From assembly GCF_034355335.1 (NCBI RefSeq), contig NZ_CP136422.1, forward strand, positions 5,802,501-5,866,500: a stretch of 64,000 nt of DNA. The letters run 5' to 3'. Below, one piece after another: positions 52,866-61,887 of this stretch. Origin of the DNA: Blautia coccoides. GTDB taxonomy: Bacteria > Bacillota > Clostridia > Lachnospirales > Lachnospiraceae. The notes below the pieces were generated by a model, which saw only the letters and a list, made by a program, of their open reading frames with translations, searched no databases and was not told the origin of the DNA. How positions within the stretch are numbered: the stretch's first letter is position 1; every line of letters starts with the position of its first letter. A program made the translations under genes and the position numbers.

Positions 52866-54098
52866 TTATCCCTGTATCCAGGAACTATACTCTTCGATTT
52901 TCTGTAATATATCATCCTTCTGCTCACCCTCTGCAGGGGTAGGCTGATAATTATTATACCCATCCTCAGAGGAAATTCTGCAAGGTATGATATTCTTCAC
53001 ATTATCCTGCTGCAGCTCCCCATCCTTGATGGTAAATGTCTGCTGAAAAATCATGGTGTTCATATCAGACGGATAAGCATTGCCCCCAAAACAGAAATTG
53101 CCCAGGCTGTACACAATGTTCTTACCCTGATATTCCTCTATTCCCTCCAGCACATGAGGATGATGCCCCAGGACTAAATCCGCACCGTTGTCTATGGCCG
53201 CATGTGCCAGTTCTATCTGTGTGGAGTCCGGTTCGTATGCCTTTTCTGAACCCCAGTGAAAGCTGGCAATAATGATCTGCGCCCCCTGTTCTTTCAGGGA
53301 TTCCAGGTTGGCGATCATGGAATCTTTGATTCCTAACCCCTCCCTCAGCACATATGTACCCAACAAGCCCACTTTCACGCCCTTGATATCCATCACGGCA
53401 AGACGGTCATAACCAAATGTGGTGATTCCCCGGTCCTCCAAGGCCTTGATGGTATCTGTATAGCTCTGTTCGCCGTAATCCTTGCTGTGGTTGTTTGCCA
53501 TATTGGCAGCCTCCACGCTCCCGGCAGTGAGTATTTCCGCATAGGCAGGCGCTGCCTTGAATGCAAACTGCTTATCTTCACGCTCCTCACTTTCCGTGAG
53601 AGTTCCCTCGAAATTCACGATGGTCAGATCATCCTGTGCAAAAATAGGCTGGACATTCCGGAAAAAATAGGCTGGGTCCCCCACCTCCTCATACTTGGCG
53701 GGAAGGCTGTCACTCCAGTCAAAAAATTCATCCGTTCCAAGGGTACAGTCCCCTGCCGCGCTGACAGTGATAGTCACAGGTTCATCTGCCTTCTCCCCGC
53801 CGCCTGTGTCCGAAGCCTTATCTGCATCCCCGGCACTATCTTTCTTCTCTGTTTTGTCCTCTGTTTTATTTTGGACCATGTCCTTATCCTGACCTGCCTC
53901 CGTGCCGGCAGCCCCGGCCTTTGCACTTGTCTCTTTTTCCCCGGAACCGGCAGACATACCCTTGCTCACAGCCAGGATAAGGAGCAGTACCAGCACCAGA
54001 GCCGCATCAATCCCAAAAATAAGTTTGATCCGTCTGACTTTTCTCTCTCGTTCTCTTTGTCTTCTTTCCTGTTCTTTTTTCCTGTAATGGTACGCCAT
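52866..54098 (-). CDS. CapA-family (PgsA-like) metallophosphatase-fold protein
   Basis: 410 residues. A very basic N terminus, one TM helix (~27-46), a Lys/Asp/Gly-rich extracellular linker (~50-105), then the CapA domain: SAAGDCTLG, VNFEGTLTES, NMANNHSKDYG, IIASFHWGSE, LVLGHHPHVLEG, YSLGNFCFGG. Members anchor or transfer poly-gamma-glutamate or act on other wall polymers; no pgsBC genes are here, so the role is open. GAAGGGGAT precedes the ATG. Confidence 0.92.
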   Translation of the reverse strand: MAYHYRKKEQERRQRERERKVRRIKLIFGIDAALVLVLLLILAVSKGMSAGSGEKETSAKAGAAGTEAGQDKDMVQNKTEDKTEKKDSAGDADKASDTGGGEKADEPVTITVSAAGDCTLGTDEFFDWSDSLPAKYEEVGDPAYFFRNVQPIFAQDDLTIVNFEGTLTESEEREDKQFAFKAAPAYAEILTAGSVEAANMANNHSKDYGEQSYTDTIKALEDRGITTFGYDRLAVMDIKGVKVGLLGTYVLREGLGIKDSMIANLESLKEQGAQIIIASFHWGSEKAYEPDSTQIELAHAAIDNGADLVLGHHPHVLEGIEEYQGKNIVYSLGNFCFGGNAYPSDMNTMIFQQTFTIKDGELQQDNVKNIIPCRISSEDGYNNYQPTPAEGEQKDDILQKIEEYSSWIQG

Positions 54099-54177
54099 TT
54101 ATTATCCCCTTCTCTTTCGGACAGCACACTGCCCAGTACCTCTGTATCCCTCTAAGTGGAAGGCTGAACTGTTACCT

Positions 54178-55023
54178 CTATTCTTCTTCCAGGAGGGCCT
54201 GATAAATATCCCTTTTACTGACTCCTCTGTCCTTTGCCACTCTCTTCATGGCCTCTTTTCTGTCCATCCCCTGTTTTACATAATACTCCATATGCTCTTT
54301 TATGGGCATCTCACCCCAGCGCTGCTGTTCCTCAGCCTCCATTTCACTCCGGCTTCTTCCCTCCAGGACCAGAACACATTCTCCCTTGGGAGTGTTTGCC
54401 TCATAATAAGAGACCGCTTCTGTGAGCGTAGTTCGGAATATGGTTTCATGCCTTTTGGTAAGTTCTCTGCACACTGAGATTCTACGCTCACCAAGGGCTT
54501 CCAACAGTTCCTGGAGTGTCCTCACGAGTCTGTGAGGTGCCTCATACAGTACAATGGTTCTGGTCTCATTTTTCAGCTCTTCGAGAACTTTTCTTTTTTC
54601 TTTTTTATCTGACGGCAGAAAAGCTTCAAAGGCAAACCGCCTTGTAGAAAGCCCCGATAACGTCAGCGCTGTGATACAGGCCGCGGCTCCCGGAAGCGCA
54701 GTCACTGTGATCCCGGCATCCCAGCACATGGCTACCAGCTCCTCCCCGGGATCCGAAATTCCCGGGGTCCCCGCATCTGTGACAAGCGCGATATTTTTGC
54801 CTGCCAGCATCTGTTCTACCAGATATCTTCCCTTATCGATCTTATTATATTCGTGATAACTGGTCATGGGTGTTTTAATGTCAAAATGATTCAGCAGCTT
54901 GATACTATTTCTGGTATCCTCCGCCGCGATCAGGTCCGCCTCTTTTAAAATGCGCACTACCCGGTAAGTCATGTCCTCAAGATTTCCGATAGGCGTGGCA
55001 CATAAATACAATTTTCCGCTCAT
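54178..55023 (-). CDS. rsmI: 16S rRNA (cytidine-1402 2'-O)-methyltransferase
   Basis: 281 residues, tetrapyrrole-methylase fold: YLCATPIGNLEDMTYR, AAEDTRNS, SYHEYN, LVTDAGTPGISDPG, LPGAAACITAL, RELTKRHET. Modifies the ribosomal P site. Overlaps trmN6 by 4 nt, the last gene of a housekeeping run. Confidence 0.96.
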   Translation of the reverse strand: MSGKLYLCATPIGNLEDMTYRVVRILKEADLIAAEDTRNSIKLLNHFDIKTPMTSYHEYNKIDKGRYLVEQMLAGKNIALVTDAGTPGISDPGEELVAMCWDAGITVTALPGAAACITALTLSGLSTRRFAFEAFLPSDKKEKRKVLEELKNETRTIVLYEAPHRLVRTLQELLEALGERRISVCRELTKRHETIFRTTLTEAVSYYEANTPKGECVLVLEGRSRSEMEAEEQQRWGEMPIKEHMEYYVKQGMDRKEAMKRVAKDRGVSKRDIYQALLEEE

Positions 55024-55790
55024 TTTTTCTCTTCTCCTGCTGCCAAACCCTGCCGGTTCCTGCCATAGATCTCCAGTATCTCGTCTGTATAAACGCCTGG
55101 TTTTTCATAGACGATCAGCGGCTTCTCCACTGTTATCCTGGAATTTCCGCCTCTCATCCCCTCTATGAGTACAAGATTCGGTTCCTTATCCACATACGGA
55201 TACACAAGGCGCATTCTCTTAGGCTCAAGTTTATATCTCACCATAGCCGACATGATCTCTGCCAGCCGGAACGGTCTGTGCACCATATAAAATCTGCCTT
55301 TTGGTACCAGAACAGACGCTGCCTGAGAGATCACATCTTCCAGTGTGCAGAGGGTTTCGTGGCGGGCAATGGTCTTTGCTGTGTTCTCCCCTACCAGACC
55401 ATGCTTTCCGATCATATAGGGGGGATTGGTGGTAACTACGTCAAAAGAAGAGGCACCAAAAATCTTCACTGCCTCCCTGATATCACCCGTCTCGATCGCA
55501 ATGTCCTTCTCCAGTTTGTTGTAGGCTACGCTCCGTCTGGCCAGCGCAGCACTTTCCTCCTGGATCTCCAGTCCCGTAAAATGTCCCCGGGGATACCTGG
55601 CTTTCAGCAAAACAGGGACGATACCCGTCCCCGTCCCCATATCAAGCGCATTCTCACCCGGCTTAACCCTGGCAAACCAGGCAAGAAGCACTGCATCTAT
55701 ACCGAAACAAAACTGTTTAGGATCTTGGATCAGCATATAGCCGTTCTGAAGATCATCCAGACGTTCATTTTCCATAATCAGAGATTTCAT
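55020..55790 (-). CDS. tRNA1(Val) (adenine-37-N6)-methyltransferase-like
   Basis: 256 residues, class I methyltransferase: SAM motif LDMGTGTGIVPVLL and catalytic NPPYMIG typical of N6-adenine methylases. DDLQNGYMLIQDPKQFCFGIDA is the YfiC/TrmN6-type start (quoted in part). Known neighbour of rsmI in Firmicutes (yabB-yabC). ATG at 55790 overlaps the ricT stop by 4 nt. Confidence 0.92.
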   Translation of the reverse strand: MKSLIMENERLDDLQNGYMLIQDPKQFCFGIDAVLLAWFARVKPGENALDMGTGTGIVPVLLKARYPRGHFTGLEIQEESAALARRSVAYNKLEKDIAIETGDIREAVKIFGASSFDVVTTNPPYMIGKHGLVGENTAKTIARHETLCTLEDVISQAASVLVPKGRFYMVHRPFRLAEIMSAMVRYKLEPKRMRLVYPYVDKEPNLVLIEGMRGGNSRITVEKPLIVYEKPGVYTDEILEIYGRNRQGLAAGEEKK

Positions 55791-56665
55791 TTCTCCAGTT
55801 CCTTCAATGCCTTGAATTCCTCATCGGACAGCTTTATCTTTTCTTTCTTTTGCCGCGGTTTGAATTTTAAATCCTCCACAGCATATTCCCTGATCTCTTT
55901 CTCATCATCCACATCCACAATGACTTTGACCAGCTGGCGAAGCACATTTACACTCTGTACCTCACCTCTGAGTCCATCCGGTGTGTTCACTCTGTCTCCC
56001 ACCACCGGAAGCTTCCGGTTCAGCTCCTCGTATGTCTCCTCCTCATTCTTCAGGCAGCACATAAGTCTTCCGCAAACCCCTGAAATCTTAGTTGGATTCA
56101 GGGAGAGGTTCTGTTCCTTTGCCATTTTGATGGAAACAGGAGCAAATTCTGACAGATAAGTATGGCAGCACAGTGCCCTTCCGCAGATACCGATACCTCC
56201 CAAAATCTTTGTCTCATCCCTGACGCCGATCTGACGCAGTTCAATACGTGTCTTAAATATGGCCGCCAAATCCTTTACCAGTTCACGGAAATCAATCCTT
56301 CCGTCCGCGGTAAAGTAAAAGAGCACCTTATTGTTGTCAAATGTGTATTCCACATCAATGAGCTTCATCTCAAGTCCATGCTCTTTGATCTTTTTCAGAC
56401 AGATCTGATATGCCTCTTTTTCCCGCTTTCTGTTGCTCTCTTCTTTCTTGTCATCCTGGGCATTGGCGATTCTGATGACCTCCTTTAAAGGCTGAACCAC
56501 CTTCTCGTCCTCCACGTCTCTGGGCGGCAGGACCACGTTCCCGTATTCTACGCCTCTCGCGGTCTCCACAATTACATGGTCTCCTGATTTTATTTCCAGA
56601 TTCTTAGGGGAAAAGTAATAGATTTTTCCCACATTCCGGAATCTGACTCCAATCACTCTTGTCAT
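55787..56665 (-). CDS. ricT: PSP1-domain protein, RicT (YaaT)
   Basis: 292 residues. PSP1 domain with the conserved cysteines of the RicAFT iron-sulfur sites: CGRALCCHTYL and CGRLMCCLKNE. In Bacillus it works with RicA and RicF in RNase Y-dependent mRNA processing and in sporulation and competence. It sits beside holB as in Bacillus (holB-yaaT). Charged C-terminal tail. Confidence 0.95.
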   Translation of the reverse strand: MTRVIGVRFRNVGKIYYFSPKNLEIKSGDHVIVETARGVEYGNVVLPPRDVEDEKVVQPLKEVIRIANAQDDKKEESNRKREKEAYQICLKKIKEHGLEMKLIDVEYTFDNNKVLFYFTADGRIDFRELVKDLAAIFKTRIELRQIGVRDETKILGGIGICGRALCCHTYLSEFAPVSIKMAKEQNLSLNPTKISGVCGRLMCCLKNEEETYEELNRKLPVVGDRVNTPDGLRGEVQSVNVLRQLVKVIVDVDDEKEIREYAVEDLKFKPRQKKEKIKLSDEEFKALKELEK

Positions 56666-56666
56666 T

Positions 56667-57656
56667 TTAGTTCTCCCTGATGGTAAGGAACAGAAGTTCC
56701 ATTGTTAAGTCAAAATTAACGTTTGCCTGCAGACGTGTCTTAGCTGTCTCAATGGCCTGGATGATCTTCTCCAGTCCTTCATAGGAGCTTTTGTCTGCCC
56801 GATCCTTGATCGCATTATATTCCTGGCGGAACACAAGTCCGTCCACTTCTTTTGTAGCTTTGAACATCAGCACGTCCCGGAACCACACTAAAAACAGGTC
56901 CAGATACTCATACACCGTGTGCTTCTCCTCTGAGAGCGTCTTGATGGCATCTACCATCTCATAGACTTCCATGCCGTCACCCTTTTTCAGGATCTTCAGG
57001 GCAGCATCCATCATGTCGGCAAAATCCTCGGCAGTTGCGATCTGCTTTGCCTTCCCTACATTTCCCTGGGCAAACGCCACGCTGACCTCTGCCTGGTAAT
57101 CCGGTACATGCAGCTCCTCCATGAGATAGCTCTTGATCAGATCATCCCTGACCGGTTTGAAGTTCAGGGTCACACACCTGGATGTGATGGTTGGAAGCAG
57201 ACTGGTATTATTATTTGCCAGGAGCAGGATCACTGCATAGGCAGGCGGCTCCTCAATGGTCTTCAAAAGAGCGTTCTGTGCCTGAACAGTCATCTTCTCT
57301 GCTTCATCTACAATATATATTTTATAAGGCCCTGTATAGGGTTTGATCTCCACATCTGCAATGAGCTGTTCCCTGATATCCTCAATACCAATGGAATTGG
57401 GCTTCAGATGGCTGACATAGATAATGTCCGGATGATTCCTGTTCATGGCCTTTTTACATGAGCCGCACTGCAGACACGGCTCTTTTCCGTGCTTCTCACA
57501 TTGCAATGTCATGGCAAACAGCTTCGCCAGAAGTTTTTTTCCGCTCCCTTTCTCCCCTGCAAAAATGTAGGAATGGGAAACCTGATCCATGGCAACCGCG
57601 TTTTGTAAATGGCGGATAACCTCCTCATGTCCTAGTACCTTTTCAACTTCCTGCAT
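56667..57656 (-). CDS. holB: DNA polymerase III delta' subunit
   Basis: 329 residues, clamp-loader AAA+ protein: Walker A-like GEKGSGKKLL, zinc module with four Cys (CEKHGKEPCLQCGSCKK), DEAEKMTVQAQNALLKTIEEP (in part) and sensor SRC. Delta' opens the beta clamp with tau and delta. The frame opens at 57695; GAGGTGATTG and the MQEVEKVLGHEEVIRHL start mark 57656. Confidence 0.95.
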   Translation of the reverse strand: MQEVEKVLGHEEVIRHLQNAVAMDQVSHSYIFAGEKGSGKKLLAKLFAMTLQCEKHGKEPCLQCGSCKKAMNRNHPDIIYVSHLKPNSIGIEDIREQLIADVEIKPYTGPYKIYIVDEAEKMTVQAQNALLKTIEEPPAYAVILLLANNNTSLLPTITSRCVTLNFKPVRDDLIKSYLMEELHVPDYQAEVSVAFAQGNVGKAKQIATAEDFADMMDAALKILKKGDGMEVYEMVDAIKTLSEEKHTVYEYLDLFLVWFRDVLMFKATKEVDGLVFRQEYNAIKDRADKSSYEGLEKIIQAIETAKTRLQANVNFDLTMELLFLTIREN

Positions 57657-57817
57657 TGCAATCACCTCTATCCTTCCGCCCTGCAATAAGGGCATTTATA
57701 TTCAGAGCTGGTCTGCACCGGCTCGTTTCTATCATTATAGCACAGGTTTTCCGGGTCCTGCAACGTTTGGTACGCTTACTTTTCTATTAAGCTTCTGTTA
57801 AATAATCGGATAAAATG

Positions 57818-58408
57818 TTAAGCGTTCCGGCTCCGGATATATTCCCTGATCTCCTCCATACAGCTTTCCAGCTCCACATTCTGAAATCGTCTTCTGATCC
57901 CTGCTCTCTCCAGATTCTCCTGGGAAAAATCCTCTGTGTCAGCCAGAAAACGCCTGCACATTTCCGCATAGCGGGGGTTCTCCTGTAATTCTTCCCTTGC
58001 AAGGGCGCGTTTTAAACGCTCCCCGTCCTCAACCTCCACATAAATGGGGCACACGTTATCCTCCCCATAGTATCTCTTCATATTTTCATAGGATTCCAGC
58101 GTTCCGATTGCCAGATAGTTATGGGCTTTCAGATCCACCTGCCCGTCATCCGCCGTAAAATAAGTCCAAGGTCCGTGCACAGTCTCATAAGTCCTATACT
58201 CGATCACCTTTCCCGCATCCCTGAGCTGTCCAAAACGCTTTTCATCCACAAAATAATACTCCCGCCCGTCACTTTCTCCCTGGCGGATAGGCCGCGTAGT
58301 ATATAACAAAATATTCAAAAGCCCCAGCTCCCTGTCATGAAGAAGCCTGCTGTAAATGGTATCTTTACCGGAAGAGCTTTTGCCCATAATATAAAAAATT
58401 CTGCCCAT
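57818..58408 (-). CDS. Guanylate-kinase-like nucleoside monophosphate kinase
   Basis: 196 residues: P-loop GKSSSGKDT (Asp where Ser is usual), TTRPIRQGESDGREYYFV typical of guanylate kinases, and EYRTYETVHGPWTYF. Predicted ATP:GMP phosphotransferase. The locus order (decarboxylase - kinase - holB - ricT) matches the Bacillus yaaO-tmk-...-holB cluster, with a Gmk-type kinase where thymidylate kinase stands. The sequence diverges enough that GMP specificity is not certain and a second true gmk may exist. Confidence 0.85.
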   Translation of the reverse strand: MGRIFYIMGKSSSGKDTIYSRLLHDRELGLLNILLYTTRPIRQGESDGREYYFVDEKRFGQLRDAGKVIEYRTYETVHGPWTYFTADDGQVDLKAHNYLAIGTLESYENMKRYYGEDNVCPIYVEVEDGERLKRALAREELQENPRYAEMCRRFLADTEDFSQENLERAGIRRRFQNVELESCMEEIREYIRSRNA

Positions 58409-58420
58409 TATTTTCTTCCC

Positions 58421-59869
58421 CTATCTCCTGAGTACGTGAATCTTCTTTAGAGTATAGTCATTTAAGCCCTGAATGTCCAGCCCCTGTTCCTTCCAGATAC
58501 AAAGCTGCCTCAAAACATGACTGCTGATTCTCTCCCCGGGCACCAGAAACGGAATCCCCGGGGGATACAGATAGGCGTATTCCGAGGAAATCCTCCCCTC
58601 ACTGTCTGCCAGATCGATCTCCTCCTGCACGCCTTCCACGGCTTCCGCGATGGCAGTGCATACCTCTCCTGACATATCCTTCCTCATATCCTCAAAGCTT
58701 AGCCCTGTTCTTCCTGAACCTGCATTTCCCAGATCTTTGTCAATATCCAGAAGTGCCTGTTCCAGTCTTGAAAACCCTTCCTCTGTATCCATCACACTGG
58801 TAAGTGCGATCACATACCGGCTTGCCGCCATTTCCATCTGCAGATGGTACCGTTCCAGCAGGATCCTATACAGTCCTGCCCCATCCACAGCAGTACCTGC
58901 CGCAGAGATCACAAGCTTGGACTCATCCAGATCATACACAGATCCAAGCCCCAGGATCTCATCCTTACTCACCAGATGCATATTTTTAAGAGCCTTCAAC
59001 CGCTCTCTGCATACCTTCAGCCTTTTTACATATTCTCCGAAACGCTCTCTGCCCTCTTCCCGGATCAGCCTGACGCATGCATCCATTCCGGCCATAAACA
59101 GATAAGAGGGGCTGCTGCTCTGGTATATTCCCAGAAAACGCTTAAGCTTATCCGGCCTCACACGCTCACTGTTCCTGTGCAGAAGTGCTGTCTGTGTCAG
59201 GGATGGGAGTGTTTTATGTAAACTATGGATCACCACATCCGCCCCACAGTCCAGTGCCGACTTTGGAAAATCATCTGAAAACGGAAAATGTGCCCCATGG
59301 GCCTCATCCACGATCAGAGGCACCTGAAATGCGTGAGCTGTCTCCGCAATCTCTTTCACATCTGAAACCACACCGTCATAGGTGGGTGAAGTAATAAGGA
59401 CAGCCTCGATCCCCGGATAATTCTCCAGCATCTTTCTGACATCCGCAGGAGAAATCCCACCGTTCAGCCCCATCACTCTGTCCGTCTTCGGAAAGACATA
59501 ATGGGTTTTCAGCCCCCTCAGATAAGCGGCATGGTAAGCTGCCTTATGACAATTCCTTGCCATTAGGATCTCACCGCCCCTGGAGGTGCCCGCAGACACA
59601 GCGGCCAGTATCCCGGATGTGCTGCCATTCACCAGATACCGGGTTTCAAGTGCTCCGTAAAGGGACGCGGCCCGCCCCTGCGCTTCCAGCAAAATACCTT
59701 CCGCATGATGCAGATCATCAAAGCCATCAATTTCAGTTATGTCAACCATATAAGGCTTTTTAAGCGTCTCCGGGCAAAATACCCGCTTATGCCCCGGCAT
59801 ATGGAAAGGATAATAATCCTTTCCGCCATATTCATACAAAGCCTCATCAAGCCATATCTGCTTTTCCAT
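58421..59869 (-). CDS. Orn/Lys/Arg decarboxylase-family PLP enzyme
   Basis: 482 residues, fold type I, YaaO/SpeA-like: YPFHMPGHKR start, NGSTSGILAA, DEAHGAHF with the PLP Asp, and the PLP Lys in HSLHKTLPSLTQTA, then the decarboxylase C-terminal domain. Makes a polyamine precursor (agmatine, cadaverine or putrescine); which one is not visible. ATG at 59869 overlaps the end of proS by 23 nt. Confidence 0.92.
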   Translation of the reverse strand: MEKQIWLDEALYEYGGKDYYPFHMPGHKRVFCPETLKKPYMVDITEIDGFDDLHHAEGILLEAQGRAASLYGALETRYLVNGSTSGILAAVSAGTSRGGEILMARNCHKAAYHAAYLRGLKTHYVFPKTDRVMGLNGGISPADVRKMLENYPGIEAVLITSPTYDGVVSDVKEIAETAHAFQVPLIVDEAHGAHFPFSDDFPKSALDCGADVVIHSLHKTLPSLTQTALLHRNSERVRPDKLKRFLGIYQSSSPSYLFMAGMDACVRLIREEGRERFGEYVKRLKVCRERLKALKNMHLVSKDEILGLGSVYDLDESKLVISAAGTAVDGAGLYRILLERYHLQMEMAASRYVIALTSVMDTEEGFSRLEQALLDIDKDLGNAGSGRTGLSFEDMRKDMSGEVCTAIAEAVEGVQEEIDLADSEGRISSEYAYLYPPGIPFLVPGERISSHVLRQLCIWKEQGLDIQGLNDYTLKKIHVLRR

Positions 59870-61592
59870 TCTCCCGTCCTTTCCCGGACAGCTCTTCTAT
59901 CAGATCCATGATCTCACTGCCGGCATTCTGGAGTACCGTCTTTTTCTGAACCTTCTTATCTCTGGTCACGATCTCACAGCATCCTTCCTTCATATTTCTT
60001 GGACTTGCGATGACCCGTACGGGCACTCCCATCAAATCTGCGTCCGAGAACATAACCCCGGCGCTCACCTTTCTGTCATCATAAAGCACTTCCACACCGT
60101 GTCCCTGAAGTTCCTCATAGAGCTTATCCGCAAACACTTTCACTTCCTGATCATCCGGTCTCACACAGCACAAATGCACCTGCCAGGGGGCAATGGCCAT
60201 AGGCCAAATTGGTCCGTACTCATCGTGATGTGCCTCACAGACGGACGCCGCCAGCCTTCCGATACCGATTCCGTAACAGCCCATAAGAGGATATTTTTCC
60301 TTACCATCCTTATCCAGGTACTGCATCCCCATACTCTCCGTATACTTTGTGCCAAGCTGGAATATATTTCCCACTTCAATGCCTCTGGACACCTGAATAG
60401 AATGCCTGCCGCATTCCGGACAAACACCGCCCTCCGTGATCTTGGCAAAATCATGATACTCCGCCTCCGGACAGTCTCTCTCCATGCAAAGCCCCGTATA
60501 ATGATGCTCCTCCACATTTCCGCCGCAGGAAAGATTCATTCCGCCCTTCAGGGAGTTATCATAGAGAATCGTAAAATCCCCCTGCAGATCACAAGGACCG
60601 ATAAATCCGGGATGCAGTCCGGACTCCTGTGTAATCTCTGCGGGACGTATCTCACTCTTTAAAAAATTAGTAACCTTTGTCTCATTTACATCCAGATCCC
60701 CACGGATAAACAACACCACAAACCCGTCATCGGAATTCTTCTGATACACCACAGCCTTACAGGATCTCTCCTTGGGCATATGCAAATATTCACAGACATC
60801 CTCAATCGTATGCATATCCGGGGTATATACCAGTTTTAACTCCTCCTGCATATTATCCTGTACATTTTCAGTGATGCTCTCAGCCATCTCCACATTTGCC
60901 CTGTATCCACATTCCGGACAGACAGCTATAGAATCCTCCCCCACAGGAGTCAGCAGCATAAATTCATGAGACAGGCTGCCCCCCATCATCCCCGAATCCG
61001 AAGCCAAGGCAATCGTCTCAGGAATCCCGGCTCTGGCAAAGATCCTCTCATAAGCATGATAACACTTCTGGTAATATTCCTCCAGGTCCTCCTGAGAAGT
61101 ATGGAAGGAATAAGCATCCTTCATAGTAAATTCCCGCACCCGGATCAGTCCTGCTCTCGGTCTTGCCTCATCCCTGAATTTTGTCTGGATCTGATAGATC
61201 ATAAACGGATACTTGGCATAACTCTTCCCATACTCCCGCACAAGCTGCACCGAAGCCTCCTCATGCGTCATCCCCAGAACCATCTTACTCCCATTCCTGT
61301 CACTAAAACGCAGAAGCTCACTTCCCACGGTCTCGTAACGCCCGGATTCCTCCCAAAGAGAGGCCGGCATAGCCACAGGAAACTGCACCTCCTGCCCTTC
61401 GATCCTATCCATCTCCTCCCTGATGATACGCTCAATTTTTCTGCAGATCCTCCTCAAAGGCCCAAACTGCGAATAGATCCCATTTCCAACATACTTCATA
61501 TATCCGCCTCTCACCATTAAAGCATGGCTGTCGATCACGCAGTCCGAAGGCCTCTCCCGAAATCTCTCTCCCACAACCTTTTCCATTTTCAT
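59847..61592 (-). CDS. proS: Prolyl-tRNA synthetase (bacterial type with INS domain)
   Basis: 581 residues: class II motifs (VQFPVAMPASLWEESGRYE region; FRDEARPRAGLIRVREFTM in part), the YbaK-like editing insertion (~225-390; FIRGDLDVNETKV), GCYGIGIGRL and the anticodon-binding domain (WQVHLCCVRP...). The frame runs to 61715 into the mobile element, but GGAGGAAATG places the start at 61592. Its promoter and T-box are 1.6 kb upstream, cut off by the IS110 element. First gene of the decarboxylase-holB-rsmI run. Confidence 0.96.
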   Translation of the reverse strand: MKMEKVVGERFRERPSDCVIDSHALMVRGGYMKYVGNGIYSQFGPLRRICRKIERIIREEMDRIEGQEVQFPVAMPASLWEESGRYETVGSELLRFSDRNGSKMVLGMTHEEASVQLVREYGKSYAKYPFMIYQIQTKFRDEARPRAGLIRVREFTMKDAYSFHTSQEDLEEYYQKCYHAYERIFARAGIPETIALASDSGMMGGSLSHEFMLLTPVGEDSIAVCPECGYRANVEMAESITENVQDNMQEELKLVYTPDMHTIEDVCEYLHMPKERSCKAVVYQKNSDDGFVVLFIRGDLDVNETKVTNFLKSEIRPAEITQESGLHPGFIGPCDLQGDFTILYDNSLKGGMNLSCGGNVEEHHYTGLCMERDCPEAEYHDFAKITEGGVCPECGRHSIQVSRGIEVGNIFQLGTKYTESMGMQYLDKDGKEKYPLMGCYGIGIGRLAASVCEAHHDEYGPIWPMAIAPWQVHLCCVRPDDQEVKVFADKLYEELQGHGVEVLYDDRKVSAGVMFSDADLMGVPVRVIASPRNMKEGCCEIVTRDKKVQKKTVLQNAGSEIMDLIEELSGKGRENGKADMA

Positions 61593-61680
61593 TATACATT
61601 TCCTCCATTCTACTACAATATGTTTATGGTTAATATCCCTTACAGCCAGTAAGGAATTATCCATCTTGTTGCTTAAGCTG

Positions 61681-61870
61681 TATAATGATGGAGCAATCGG
61701 TATATCGTCTTCCAATCTTGGACTTCGCGTCCGTAAATTAGACTGATAACCAGCTCCTCATTCGCAGCGTTCGTTTTATGCAGGTTGAATCGCCATAGGT
61801 GCATTCGCGTCACACCACAGTAGATTGAATAGGCAATGAGTAAAACTGGTATTTATCCATTGCAATAATC
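61681..61870 (+). ncRNA. Candidate bridge RNA of the IS110 element
   Basis: IS110-group elements encode a ~180-nt bridge RNA in the noncoding end before the transposase, whose loops pair with target and donor DNA. Here a TATAAT (61681-61686) would start a transcript near 61693; from there to the transposase ribosome binding site is ~180 nt. The segment is unlike its surroundings and holds hairpins such as GGAC TTCGC GTCC (61720-61732). Loops and guide sequences were not worked out. Inference from the family. Confidence 0.45.
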
Positions 61871-61887
61871 TTAAGGAGTGACAATTT

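Noticed and set aside
55278..56159. 293-codon plus-strand open frame across trmN6-like and ricT genes
   Set aside because: Crosses two well-supported genes on the other strand; composition without any family pattern.
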